NCBI GenBank assembly: GCA_024362935.1
Contig: JANCRA010000040.1
Span: 1,984,001 to 2,048,000 of the forward strand
DNA length: 64,000 nt
Direction of reading: 5' to 3'
Source: Setophaga petechia
Taxonomy: Eukaryota > Chordata > Aves > Passeriformes > Parulidae
Of this stretch, positions 41,701 through 49,615 are shown in pieces; the first letter of the stretch is position 1, and each line of letters opens with the position of its first letter. The notes under the pieces were generated by a model. It saw nothing but the letters and a program-made list of their open reading frames with translations. It was not told where the DNA came from and ran no database searches. Both the position numbers and the translations under genes were made by a program.

Positions 41701-44700
41701 CCTACTGAACCATACCTCTGTTATAATAATAGTGGTGATAATTACCTGCCATTATGTGACTGTGAGAAAGATTTCTACATTTTATTGGCTTCTATATTGG
41801 GGCACTTTGCTTTGCATTGCCTATATAAGAGCACTCTGCTTCAAGTGTATTTCCATAATACCTGCAAACTGATTGCCTTAAGTGCTGTTAGACAAATCAA
41901 GTTCCTATTTGATCTACATCTGTTTGATTGATGGATGAAATCAGAAAAATCATAGCAACTATTTTCCATCTGTTAGCTATTGTATTTGAAAAGAAACAGA
42001 AATTATAAGTGCTGTGATCCTTATTTTTCTTGAAGTGAAATAGTAATAAGACAGCATTCTTTCTTTTTGTCTTCATAGTCTGGAGACTATCACCCTCCAT
42101 GACAAGTGGGACAAATCCCACTTTGCCTAGGACGACTTAAGAAAATCTTTCCATAATTATTTGGCTTTGGAGCTCCCCTTAAATTTGAGATTTATCCTCT
42201 TCCTTAGTATTTTCTCTCTACCTTAGGCTTCACTACAGGCCACTACTGTTTTGCACTTGACAATTAGCACTTTCCTGACCTCAAGCCACAAAAGCATACC
42301 ATCAGTAAGCAGTGAAACTAAGAGTGTCAGTGAGGAATGAACTACAGGTCTCCCTCTGTCCAGTTGTGATGCATGGATCTTTGAAACCAGGAGATTCTCA
42401 GCTGCAGGGCTCTGGCTGAACCTATAGAGGCAGAAGAGGGAAGAATTTAGCATTTATTTGGGGGGGTTGACAGGCAATTGTACCTGGGGTTGTTGTACCC
42501 CGGTTCTGCTGTCCGCTTCAGAAACACATGCACAGCCTTTGCTATCAGACATGTGGCTGCTGCAGAACTATCTCCATAGTCCAGAACCTCACTTTTTGGG
42601 AGGGGAGGTGTGGTATCTGTTTTTATTATCTTAAGGTTACCATAACCCAAGTCAAGTAGGCACTCAAGTCTGAAAATTCTGTTCTTAGAGGAATTATAAC
42701 ACAACAGTAATAATTTTTATTGAATACATAAAGATGAAGTTCTGGGGGGAAAAAAATGTGATAGGAGGAACTGTAATGATGGTGTGCTTGTGAAGCAGGG
42801 ATTGCAGGGTAGCCCTTCACTGACCGTGGTCCCATCAGCTTTGTCCCAGTAGTCTGAGAACACTGAGAACCATGTTGTCCCAGGTACTTGACCTCACTTC
42901 CATTTTATATTCTTATGTTTCACAGGAACTTGAAGCAAACAGCTTCTGGTTTCTTATGGCTTGAGAGTTTTCCTCTTTAAACTGCTAATCATGAAAAGAG
43001 TCATTTGGACTTTCCCAGATGAGTCTGATAAACACTAGTTCTTCTCTCTTCTGTCAGAAGTGTCAGACAAAGACATCAAATCACAAAGCTTCTGTTTCCA
43101 GACAGCCTGGAAAAAATGTCCCTTCTGAGACACTTCTGCAAGCTGGAGGGAAACTATTTCCCAGCTGGCACTCAGGCCAGGGTCAATGCCAAGGCTTTCC
43201 AGCGGGTGTGTGGGCAAACACATAACGAAACTGTTAAGCAAGAGATATTTCTCACGCAGAGTCTAGGTTCAAATCAGTGGCATTGAAGCAGGTACAAGTT
43301 CAGACCACTGAAATTAAATGATCACTCAGGCTGACATTGGATACCACAGCTTTAGTGCAGAAATCATTCAACAGTCTTTTACTCCAGAGTTCTGTGTCCA
43401 AATGCAAAGCTGTTCCATTGAGGAGAAAGAGGGGGGAGAATACACAATATGTTAAACCAAAGTTCTTTGACTGAGTTCTGAGGTCTTCAGGGTGTAGAAC
43501 ACAGGACCCATCTGAAATCTCCAGTATGTTCAAAACTTCAGAAAATCTTATAAGCACTAGTTTTCTGAAGAATATTTATAGTACAAACTGAGAACATCAA
43601 ATTTCCAGGTGATGTCCTGATACCTACCAAAATAACTCTTGGTATTGAGGGAAGAGAGAAAATAGTCTGTAGGGCTTTAGACAGTGACTTATGTCTCTCT
43701 CCCGGTAAAGAATCTTCAGACAAAGATTAGTAAATGTTCCACTGCAACCTCTGCCCTTTCACGTTCTTACTTGGAGGTGACATGTATAGAAAGAGTCATA
43801 GAAAGCTCAGCTGGAATTCACTGGAAATTCCCATTACCCCAAAAATTCTTGTTTCAAGGGTTTCCAAATCTAGGGAAATACTTTTTCCTCTAAACAATAC
43901 TTAAGGTTGTGCTTTCTTTCTGAAATGAACAAGTTCAGAAAATGATTGGTTGATCTTTTAGTCAAAAGATCAACCAATAAATAGTTTCTCATGTTTCTCT
44001 TGAGATGATAGACAGTTGTTTATTCTGGGTTTAAGGCTTGGAAATACAAGACTTAAGCTGTAATAATTCAAATTTAAATTAGACATTAGGAAATTTTCTA
44101 ACATTAGTATAGGAACTTAATAAATAGATTGCAATGAAAAATTGTGGCAATTCTACCCCTGGACATCATTAGGAATTATTTTGACAGTCTTGATCCTACC
44201 CTGAGACATGCTATAGTCCATGTCTCTCACTCATAGGTATTACTATTTTCTAGCTATGTAGGCCCTCTAAAAATCTTCCCATGTCACTCAGCAATTTTCT
44301 AGGCATCTCAAATTTAATTTTCATATATGAGCAGGAGCACGTTTAAGACAGCACCTACTGCCTAACATGTATTGCAGTGTAGGGTTAGAGGAAACTGCTC
44401 CCAAAACATCCCAAATTTAGTCATTGTGGGACTAAAATTATCCAGACCAATTTCTACTCTTGGTACTACAAAATCTTTCCTGGAAAGTAGAAGCAGCTAA
44501 ACATGAGAAGACTCAAACACTGGGGTTTGACTGCTCATGATTTGACCAGTAAATACTAAAATATCCCACGTGTTAAAGCTTTCTTGCTGCCCTGCTGAAG
44601 GTGCATCCAAGAATGCTGTGACAACTTATGGGGCAAGTGAGAGATTACCTCTAGGCAAATTAATTGGGCAGTTCTGTCTCTTTCTCTTTGAGAGAGCTGA

Positions 44701-47700
44701 TTTCCTAAATGGCTCCTCCCCAGCAATCCCAAATGAATTCTTAACCATTTTGGGTACTTCTTATTTAAGGAGAAGACATACTTAGCACATATTTCATCTA
44801 TAGAAATATGCATCTCTGTCAGGTGCATTCCTTCCTTTCCAGCAAATGATAAGGCATACACCAAAGAAATATGAGATCAGCTGACACTGTTGAAATGAAA
44901 ATAAAAGAGTCCTCCTTGCCTTACTACTCTAACAAGTAGGATGGAAAGCTTATGATGAACTCATCCCTATCCAGTTTCAGTTAGAAACCCAAAAGACATA
45001 AAAGCAGTAATATCTGAGAAAAAGATATTCAAAACCAAGGACCATGAATCTTATCTGAGACATGGATTAAAGCCCTTTCTTTGTGGTTTTTCTTCCTTAG
45101 AGGCCAAAAGTAAAGACAATAAAGAACAGAATGAAAGAACAGACCAGAAGCTTGGAATGCAAAATGCTGCTAACAAGGAATGTTGCCTTTTAGACTTGCT
45201 TAGATAAAACCATCTCTCAAAGTGCATGAAAAACAATGCATTAGGGACCTCTCTAAAATCACAGTCTGTGATGTCTAACCCTCGGGTAAGGAGCTGTAGG
45301 GAGCCATGACCTGTTTATTCTAAGTGATAAACATTCTTCTCTCAACTCTGAGGAAATTCAGAAATGTCTCATTCAGAGTTTACAGTGTATTTCAAGAAGA
45401 AACACATCAAAGTACCAGTTGAAGCAAAGGACATTTAACAGTTTGGGAAGATAGCTTGATTGTAAGGCCAGTCTGTTTCCAATCAGAACTCAGTAATTCT
45501 AAGCATCGTTATCCTGAATCTCTAAGAATCTTTTCTAACTAAATTTAAATTTTCTGAGACTGGCACCTGTGCAAATCTGCAGTCCAAAAGGAAAAGTCTA
45601 ACATGACATTTTTCTCTAGGTGATGACGCCTCTTAAATTTGTATTTCAGATTCAGATTTTCCCAGTTTCTCATGCTTCTCAATGAAAGTGTTTTATTTGC
45701 TCAACATTGAATCAACGATTTCATTTCTGGTATTTAGTAAAGGGAACATATGGTGATTCTTTAGGAAAAGCTTCCAAATTCAATGTCTTCTTCATAATAC
45801 AAAAGCCTTCTTCAAATAATTTAAAATAGTACTAACAATTCTGTCATTGAGTCTTGACATCACAAGGAGATGTATTTGTGACCCAGCCCATGAAGGAATA
45901 AATGGCATGTAGCCGTGGCATTCAGAATGTCAGGAAAAACTCTTCATATGGGAGCAGTGATAATTTATGAATAGGAAATCATTCATGTGTTTATGATTTC
46001 ATATGATTTATGAAGCAAATCAAAGGCAGGTGATGTCCCTCCATTTTCTTAAACTTTAGAGGATTGGTGTTCTTTCTTATTCTTGCTAGTAATAGGATTG
46101 AGGTGTTATGGTAAAAAGTGATCCAATACTTTGAGGTTTCTTATTCATACATGTCAAATTAAGTCCCTTTATCTTGCCATCATTTTAAAACATTCATTTG
46201 GAGGGATTGAAAAAAGGAAGATTCTGCTTTTTCTGTGAATTTCATTTTAGGAGTCCTATACATCAGGAAGCCTCTCTCACTCAAGTAGGATGGTATTAAA
46301 CTCAGAATTTATTTCCAGCTATCACTCACTTCTGTACTTTGAAAAGAAAAGGGGTTTCCTGTAGGAAATCTCTAAATTTCATCTCAGTCTGCTGCAAAGG
46401 GTTTCAATGGATTGGTGCTTTAGAGCATTTTTCTAATTACTATCTTTTAGCCTTAAAAGCTGCTGAAGAGCAGTTTTCAACAAAGTTGAAGTCCAAATCT
46501 GTCTCTGGTTTCTGTGGAGATAGGGAATACCCCATTCTGATACAGTGGAGCCTGGAGTAAAAATTTACAGAGGTAATATAATTGGCCTTTTCCGCAGACC
46601 ATCTGAATATTTGAATTCCTATTTGATGTGCTAACACATAAATTTCAAACATTTTTAAATTCTAGAAAAAAACCTGAAATTCTAGATTAATAACTTAATC
46701 AGTAACAAAAGCTATTTAAGATATGATTTAACTAAGATTAAAGACATCAATCATTTTTCCCAGTTTATGACAATATAAAAATAGAAGATTACCTCTCTTT
46801 TTATATTAAAGCCCCTATACTAAGTTTTTTTCTCAGCCAAATCTTAAAAATTCATGTAATAAAATTGCATTTATCTCTACAAAAAAAGCACTAAATGTAT
46901 TTAAACAGGCATAGTATCATTAGTAAAAGAAAAAATATTTCATATTTCTATAATAAAGATATTCCAATGAATGCATCTTAGGTAGTAGCAAGAAAATTAA
47001 CAGAAATTGGTGCTTAAAAATTTAGAACTTGTTCCAGCAAAGATTCACACATGTCCTTTGCTTTATAGAAATCTGCATCCCATGACAACCATCTAAAGGC
47101 TTATTATTGGTATGGTTTCAGTCTGAGTCTACTAAATGCTCATTAAATGAAAAGAAGATTTTTCAGTGAATTACTTGCAGTGAGCAGAAATGTAGTACAT
47201 TCTCCAGAATGTCAGGGCTTGGAGTTAACAGTACTGAAATGAGCACAAGTTTTCTTCCTTTCCTCAGAAAGCATCATACCACAGAAGCAGAGAGCTAAAA
47301 TTACAGGAGACAATCAGCAGTATCCAAGATAATTATACTCTGTCATTCCATAAAAGATTATTGTCCTCTGCCCTGGTCTACCTTATACAAATAACTAACA
47401 TAATCTGTAGTTGATAGATTTTGGAGGTTCTGCAGCAGCTTAATTCTGTCTAGTGGGATATTTAAATTTTTAATGGCCAAGCTATATCCTAATGCTATGA
47501 ATATCAGCGATAATCAAACACGACGTTCAGTCCATGTCATTTAGGCACATGGATGCCTTTAAAAATGTATGCCTTTAAAAATGGTGCTTTCTTGAAGAGC
47601 TGTAAAGCATTATAGTGTTGTTAGCTGCTGTAGGTCAAGGTATTTTTCACATCTAGAATTTGATAATGCAAACACGTTGTAGCACTTGCTGGTTTTTCCT

Positions 47701-47898
47701 AACCATGATTTTCTATTCATTGCTCAGTCTCCCCCTGAGATGTCCTTCCTTGCAACAACAGAAAAGTTCCTTCAAGAGGAAGAGAAACACGCCAGAGAAT
47801 TTGAAGAACGTTTAAATTCACACCTTGAAGAGCTGCAAAGATATTCTGAAAATACTTTAAAAAAATATGCCAGGATGCAGCAAAGCAGGCATACTTAA
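8671..47898 (+). CDS. DEUP1: DEUP1 (CCDC67), deuterosome assembly protein 1, 13 coding exons
   Basis: Spliced CDS of 13 exons: 8671-8714, 12497-12668, 14002-14097, 19267-19401, 22284-22397, 24265-24474, 28503-28648, 29263-29365, 30965-31162, 32151-32237, 34747-34946, 41216-41516 and 47728-47898. They sum to 1977 nt, giving 658 residues plus TAA. Every internal junction is AG/GT and the frame is open throughout. The product is an almost continuous coiled coil with a Ser/Pro/Gly-rich stretch near residues 502-602. Diagnostic family motifs are SPCEAELQEL (about 17-26), QIDIMV, and ISDLTEELHQKEITIAT (about residue 363 on). Known role of the family: DEUP1, paralogue of CEP63, builds the deuterosome, recruits CEP152/PLK4 and drives mass centriole production in multiciliated cells. 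Human DEUP1 is about 600 aa; the bird excess lies mostly in exon 13. The start ATG at 8671 has G at -3 and +4. Identification is from remembered family sequence, not a search. Confidence 0.95.
8962..8975 (+). repeat. G14 homopolymer
   Basis: Fourteen consecutive G in DEUP1 intron 2. The length is likely to vary between individuals and between reads. Confidence 0.9.
9257..9308 (+). repeat. 28-bp tandem duplication
   Basis: GTTAATCTGAAAAATATGTT with its tail is repeated immediately at 9285 with one base change in the first 22. DEUP1 intron 2. Confidence 0.85.
12497..12668 (+). CDS. DEUP1: DEUP1 exon 3 (residues 15-72), conserved N-terminal coiled coil
   Basis: It is bounded by tttttag and gtattt. 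It encodes the N-terminal block shared by DEUP1 and CEP63: SPCEAELQEL, then QIDIMV, then WERKMRALE and LDQKGQE. This is the segment that identifies the gene most firmly. The exon starts in phase 2 and ends in phase 0. Confidence 0.95.
12669..14001 (+). other. DEUP1: DEUP1 intron 3
   Basis: gtattt...actttag. Nothing recognised inside. Confidence 0.85.
14002..14097 (+). CDS. DEUP1: DEUP1 exon 4 (residues 73-104)
   Basis: The acceptor is gactttag and the donor gtaaga. It encodes 32 residues of heptad-type coiled coil beginning VGLLQQELENLQK and ending ETQLQALKSQ. It aligns without gaps to the mammalian segment after QKGQE. Phase 0 to 0. Confidence 0.93.
14098..19266 (+). other. DEUP1: DEUP1 intron 4
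   Basis: gtaaga...tttttag. Contains the CR1 at 14605-15118. The 146-codon open frame at 17841-18281 has no recognisable domain. Confidence 0.85.
14605..15118 (+). mobile_element. CR1 LINE 3' fragment in DEUP1 intron 4
   Basis: Diverged CR1: gtgaggccccacctgcagtg, then agctctggggtccccagtac, then a tail ggactagatgatcttttaaa and aaccattctatggttttatg. It is 5'-truncated and sense to DEUP1. Confidence 0.9.
19267..19401 (+). CDS. DEUP1: DEUP1 exon 5 (residues 105-149)
   Basis: The acceptor is tgtttttag and the donor gtaaga. It encodes 45 residues starting FSKLIHSYEKLQ, which matches the mammalian FSKL...EKL segment. The second half is diverged. Phase 0 to 0. The intron before it is the second longest coding-region gap upstream and carries a CR1 copy. 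Confidence 0.9.
20884..20924. repeat. Hairpin: 13-bp perfect stem, 15-nt loop
   Basis: ATAGACACATCCC pairs with GGGATGTGTCTAT. It is directly followed by a short tandem array (next entry). DEUP1 intron 5. Confidence 0.9.
20925..20980 (+). repeat. Short tandem repeat (TGTCTGATGTTGGC-like, about 4 copies)
   Basis: Degenerate copies of ctgatgttggctgt, 10-17 bp apart, between 20925 and 20980. It adjoins the hairpin at 20884-20924. Confidence 0.7.
22284..22397 (+). CDS. DEUP1: DEUP1 exon 6 (residues 150-187), diverged coiled coil
   Basis: The acceptor is ctgtctttcag and the donor gtaaaa. It encodes 38 residues, the same length as the mammalian exon. The ends are recognisable (KSEEWEK near the start, LLPEKCNLFQ at the end). 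The middle is diverged and carries prolines at about residues 169 and 180, plus a TTCVNNPVYVD stretch that breaks the heptad pattern. Phase 0 to 0. Confidence 0.88.
22398..24264 (+). other. DEUP1: DEUP1 intron 6
   Basis: gtaaaa...ttatag. Apart from a short CA run near 23884, nothing recognised. Confidence 0.85.
24265..24474 (+). CDS. DEUP1: DEUP1 exon 7 (residues 188-257)
   Basis: The acceptor is cttgttttatag and the donor gtagta. It encodes 70 residues. The C-terminal half, from SIIEKLKAIVNEIARNKNKL to LKMYQYQCQ, is a strong match to the mammalian coiled coil. The N-terminal half is a Gln/Asn-rich linker. Phase 0 to 0. Confidence 0.93.
25396..25423. repeat. 28-bp perfect palindrome
   Basis: TTTTGGGGCCTGTT is followed immediately by its exact reverse complement, centred on GTTAAC. 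There is no spacer. It lies in DEUP1 intron 7. Confidence 0.95.
26318..26731 (+). mobile_element. Solo LTR of an avian endogenous retrovirus (ERVL-like), internally deleted
   Basis: It begins TGTATTGGGTTTGTGTTGGG and ends AGGGTCAACCCACCACA, the termini of an LTR family I recognise from passerine genomes. An AATAAA at 26539-26544 in the right third fits an LTR poly(A) signal. At 414 bp it lacks part of the centre compared with the form I remember. Flanking pentamers (aatag, aacaa) match at only three of five positions. No internal viral genes are present. The class is inferred. Confidence 0.75.
28503..28648 (+). CDS. DEUP1: DEUP1 exon 8 (residues 258-305 plus 2 nt)
   Basis: The acceptor is ttgtttctttag and the donor gtatgg. 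It encodes the coiled coil NMEADISDMRNELQSRD followed by LECQKLYTELLKIKE. It matches the mammalian ELQSRDDL region. It ends in phase 2, the Lys codon being completed by the next exon. Confidence 0.92.
28649..29262 (+). other. DEUP1: DEUP1 intron 8
   Basis: gtatgg...ttaaag. Nothing recognised. Confidence 0.85.
29263..29365 (+). CDS. DEUP1: DEUP1 exon 9 (residues 306-340)
   Basis: The acceptor is ttacttaaag and the donor gtattt. It encodes a weakly conserved linker ending SQECQEELNK, equivalent to the mammalian segment ending EKELNK. The 103-nt length restores phase 0 after exon 8. Confidence 0.85.
29366..30964 (+). other. DEUP1: DEUP1 intron 9
   Basis: gtattt...ctacag. Holds a small antisense CR1 (29993-30105). 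Confidence 0.85.
29993..30105 (-). mobile_element. Small antisense CR1 3'-end fragment
   Basis: On the + strand aatcacagaattgttagatt and ggaagggtcca, followed by gtgggttttgaatgtctc, is the reverse complement of the CR1 3' terminus. It is short and diverged, in DEUP1 intron 9. Confidence 0.75.
30965..31162 (+). CDS. DEUP1: DEUP1 exon 10 (residues 341-406), most conserved coiled coil
   Basis: The acceptor is ttgctacag and the donor gtatgc. It encodes 66 residues containing EQERMKTEISDLTEELHQKE and ITIATIMEKAGLLERQLKME, nearly identical to mammalian DEUP1. This is the clearest gene-specific signature in the window. Confidence 0.96.
31163..32150 (+). other. DEUP1: DEUP1 intron 10
   Basis: gtatgc...cctag. 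Nothing recognised. Confidence 0.85.
32151..32237 (+). CDS. DEUP1: DEUP1 exon 11 (residues 407-435)
   Basis: The acceptor is cttttcctag and the donor gtaaat. It encodes 29 residues (LLEFHYQVIKSGNTHLKEIV...). The sequence is only moderately like the mammalian counterpart (ENTHLKG). Frame, length and splice sites all fit. Phase 0 to 0. Confidence 0.82.
32238..34746 (+). other. DEUP1: DEUP1 intron 11
   Basis: gtaaat...tcacag. Nothing recognised beyond short TG/TA-rich sequence near 33020-33080. Confidence 0.85.
34747..34946 (+). CDS. DEUP1: DEUP1 exon 12 (residues 436-501 plus 2 nt)
   Basis: The acceptor is ctcctttcacag and the donor gtaata. It encodes the coiled-coil piece KMKHENLRLQNSL, matching mammalian KLQYENERLRNDL, followed by a polar segment ending KEE and the start of an Arg codon. 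It ends in phase 2. Confidence 0.88.
35976..36107 (+). repeat. (TA/TATG) microsatellite
   Basis: An imperfect alternating purine-pyrimidine tract of ta, tatg and tgta units, about 130 bp, with palindromic and potentially Z-DNA or cruciform character. Ile/Tyr/Met/His-rich frames over it are artefacts. DEUP1 intron 12. Confidence 0.9.
38389..38553 (+). repeat. Copy 1 of a 150-bp near-identical direct repeat
   Basis: From aggggaggtgtggtatctg (38402) to an A run at about 38550 it is almost identical to 42601-42748. Only two mismatches occur in the first 120 nt. Both copies end in an A-rich run. Flanks are unrelated, which suggests a dispersed repeat rather than a segmental duplication. The family was not recognised. 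Confidence 0.85.
39131..39682 (-). mobile_element. Solo ERV LTR with 5-bp target-site duplication
   Basis: 552 bp read as an avian LTR on the - strand. It contains the reverse of tattaaact (plus gtttaataag, at about 39240) and ends ...aaccacaaca at 39131. Direct pentamers AGGGC flank it at 39126-39130 and 39683-39687, a clean 5-bp target-site duplication. That size fits ERVL-type integration. An (AAT)n-rich patch lies at 39262-39312. It is in DEUP1 intron 12, antisense to the gene. No internal viral genes remain. Confidence 0.82.
40740..40816. repeat. Cluster of three palindromes/hairpins in 77 bp
   Basis: Three structures lie here: GGCTGAATTCAGCC (14-bp perfect palindrome, 40740-40753); TGGAAAAAGCTT/AAGCTTTTTCCA with a 3-nt loop (40756-40782); and AATGGTAGC/GCTACCATT with a 5-nt loop (40794-40816). 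All are in DEUP1 intron 12, about 400 bp upstream of exon 13. Confidence 0.95.
41216..41516 (+). CDS. DEUP1: DEUP1 exon 13 (residues 502-602), low-complexity linker
   Basis: The acceptor is a long T tract plus ttttag and the donor gtaagt. The 301-nt length restores phase 0. It encodes about 100 Ser/Gly/Pro/His-rich residues with a SPLPPVGYPLGFPGPFPEVG run and no coiled coil. It is longer and more diverged than the mammalian equivalent, which is also Pro/Ser-rich here. It lies between two 150-bp direct repeats (38.4 and 42.6 kb). Confidence 0.82.
42591..42750 (+). repeat. Copy 2 of a 150-bp near-identical direct repeat
   Basis: Same orientation as the copy at 38402, 4.2 kb downstream, on the other side of DEUP1 exon 13. 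It ends gttctggggggaaaaaaatg. See copy 1. Confidence 0.85.
43945..43978. repeat. Hairpin: 15-bp perfect stem, 4-nt loop
   Basis: ATTGGTTGATCTTTT, loop AGTC, then the exact reverse complement ending CAACCAAT. Each arm carries a CCAAT-box core. It lies in DEUP1 intron 13. Confidence 0.95.
47728..47898 (+). CDS. DEUP1: DEUP1 exon 14 (residues 603-658 and stop)
   Basis: The acceptor is ttgctcag. It encodes SPPEMSF, then a final coiled coil (FLQEEEKHAREFEERLNSHL through EELQRYSENTLKKYARMQQ) and SRHT before TAA at 47896-47898. This is the conserved DEUP1/CEP63 C-terminal helix, the part of the family associated with CEP152 binding. Mammalian DEUP1 ends similarly (...QNRHI). Confidence 0.95.
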   Translation, partial: SPPEMSFLATTEKFLQEEEKHAREFEERLNSHLEELQRYSENTLKKYARMQQSRHT

Positions 47899-48110
47899 GA
47901 CAGTCACACAATTAAGAAAAGCAAACCAAGTAATCACTCATGAGTTTCTCAGAACTAAAATCTGCAACTAGCTGGTTAATGTATTTAGGCACATTGCCAA
48001 TAGCATGTATTTGTAACACCAAGTTTTCAAGAAAATCATCATTCTCCTCCAGATTTAAGTATATTGTAACTTGACTATATGACAAAATAAACTCTGAACA
48101 TATTCTAAAT
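47899..48110 (+). other. DEUP1: DEUP1 3' UTR (short)
   Basis: The stretch runs from the stop codon to the expected cleavage point about 15-20 nt past the AATAAA at 48086. No second long open frame is present. The end is inferred. Confidence 0.6.
48086..48091 (+). terminator. Poly(A) signal AATAAA of DEUP1
   Basis: A canonical hexamer lies 188 nt after the DEUP1 stop codon in AT-rich sequence, followed downstream by GT-containing sequence (ggtgggttttg). It is the first canonical signal after the stop. Confidence 0.65.
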
Positions 48111-48739
48111 TATACCGGTGGGTTTTGCACAGTTAAATTGTGTGCAGCAGGGACCCTGTTGGAGCACTGTAAATTAAGATACTTTAAATTCTGTAATGTA
48201 CAGAGGGCTAATAAGTGGAATTATTCCCTTGAAATTAGAATCAACTAAGAGAAATTCTCTGGATTGTACAGAAAAAAAATAAAGGCCTTTAACCATGTCT
48301 CAGGTCCTTGCATGAAAAGCTTATCTATGCTCCGGTGGTTCTTGGCTGCCCTGGGCCTCTGGAAATGCTGCTCCGTGGGAAGAACATTAAAAGACCAAGC
48401 ACATGTTTTGAAGCCACCCATATTTCCTCTTTTAACCAGACCTATGGACTTCACTAGGGGCAGAACCTGATCTCAGGCCCTTTATATTTAGACTTCACAA
48501 TTTTTAAAACCTGTGTTTAAAAGCACCTATTTTGGATTGAAGCTTTGCTACCATGTTGGCTCATTGTTTAACTGTATTGGAACAGTGAGGAAAAATTTTA
48601 ACTTCAGACAACATGTGATCAGTCTTAGGTAAGGCTCTAAATTCTTTACATTTTCCTACATTATAGGAAAACATTATATAACTGAGCAGAGTTAATTCAA
48701 CTGCATGTGCCAAAAATCTGCATAATATTGAGATTCCTT

Positions 48740-48889
48740 TTATTTGCAATTCACACTGAATTCTATTGCTGTGCAAGCGAAACAGAAATTACAGACACTG
48801 TTGATGAACCACCAATTTCAGTGAATGAGATACTGAAGAACTGCTTTCCACCATATACTGTTGCCAACTTCCTGGGAAAATCTGGATAA
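48740..48889 (+). other. Unassigned open frame, possible exon-like sequence
   Basis: After tattgctgtgcaag, an acceptor-like site, the frame reads ETEITDTVDEPPISVNEILK, then NCFPPYTVANFLGKSG and a stop. Composition resembles a protein C-terminus. It lies 0.8 kb past the DEUP1 stop on the same strand. The family was not recognised. It may be chance. Confidence 0.2.
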
Positions 48890-49574
48890 AAATAATACCA
48901 GGCTGTCAAACTGCTCCAGTTTGTGAGTAAAAGAAGTCTCATTAATATTCAGGACCATGGCTAAAATGTAAATTGTTTTTCGATGCTATATTTCCACTAA
49001 GACAAAATACACTACATCATACTTACACAAAATACCAAGATTTTAAATACCAGTTTGGCTCAGCTTGCAGTAAAATGAGCAATGAAGATGAGGACATCAA
49101 AGAACCTTTTACAGGAAAATTCAGGAAAATTACTAGAGTCAGCTAGAGGAACAAGGACTGAATAAAAAGATGACGGAAGGACATCTGAACAAACTAAATA
49201 TATACGTACCCTCAGCTTAGGGGGAGATGCAGTTTTACAAGAATTAATGAAGGAATTCAGAAACCTCTGAAAATAAAGCTAAATTTTAAGCTGGGAAATA
49301 TCTGTATAAGCAAAAAGACAGCAAAATACTGCCTTTCAGAAGAGCAAAATAAATAGCCAGCTAGCCAGAGTCTTTTGCCTCTCTCAAATTCAAACATACA
49401 AGATGACAGTCTGCTGCAGATCTTTAAAGAAATGTATGTGTCTGCCTCCAGTTCAGGCATGAGGACACCACACAAGGTATAGATCTGTGATACGATGCAG
49501 AATGAGTGAATGAAATCACCAAAAAATTGATACAATGGGTTTTTTTCCTAAAGCTTTTTAAGATCTACTTTAAA

Positions 49575-49615
49575 AGGGCATTGCTCAATCCACTAGCAGA
49601 AACTTAGATACAGTA
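49575..49615 (+). repeat. Left arm of a 41-bp inverted repeat pair
   Basis: It begins AGGGCATTGCTCAATCCACT and runs 41 bp. It matches the reverse complement of 51611-51651 at 39 of 41 positions. Homology stops abruptly at the outer edge and fades inward, as terminal inverted repeats of a DNA transposon would. No target-site duplication was recognised. Confidence 0.8.

Larger units (their letters stand above)
41517..47727 (+). other. DEUP1: DEUP1 intron 13
   Basis: gtaagt...gctcag, 6.2 kb. Holds direct-repeat copy 2 (42591) and the 15-bp-stem hairpin (43945). A small tandem duplication atgcctttaaaaatg occurs near 47552-47584. Confidence 0.85.

Noticed and set aside
43945..43978. MicroRNA precursor at the 15-bp hairpin
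   Set aside because: The 4-nt loop and 15-bp stem are too small for a microRNA precursor, and no extended imperfect stem surrounds it.
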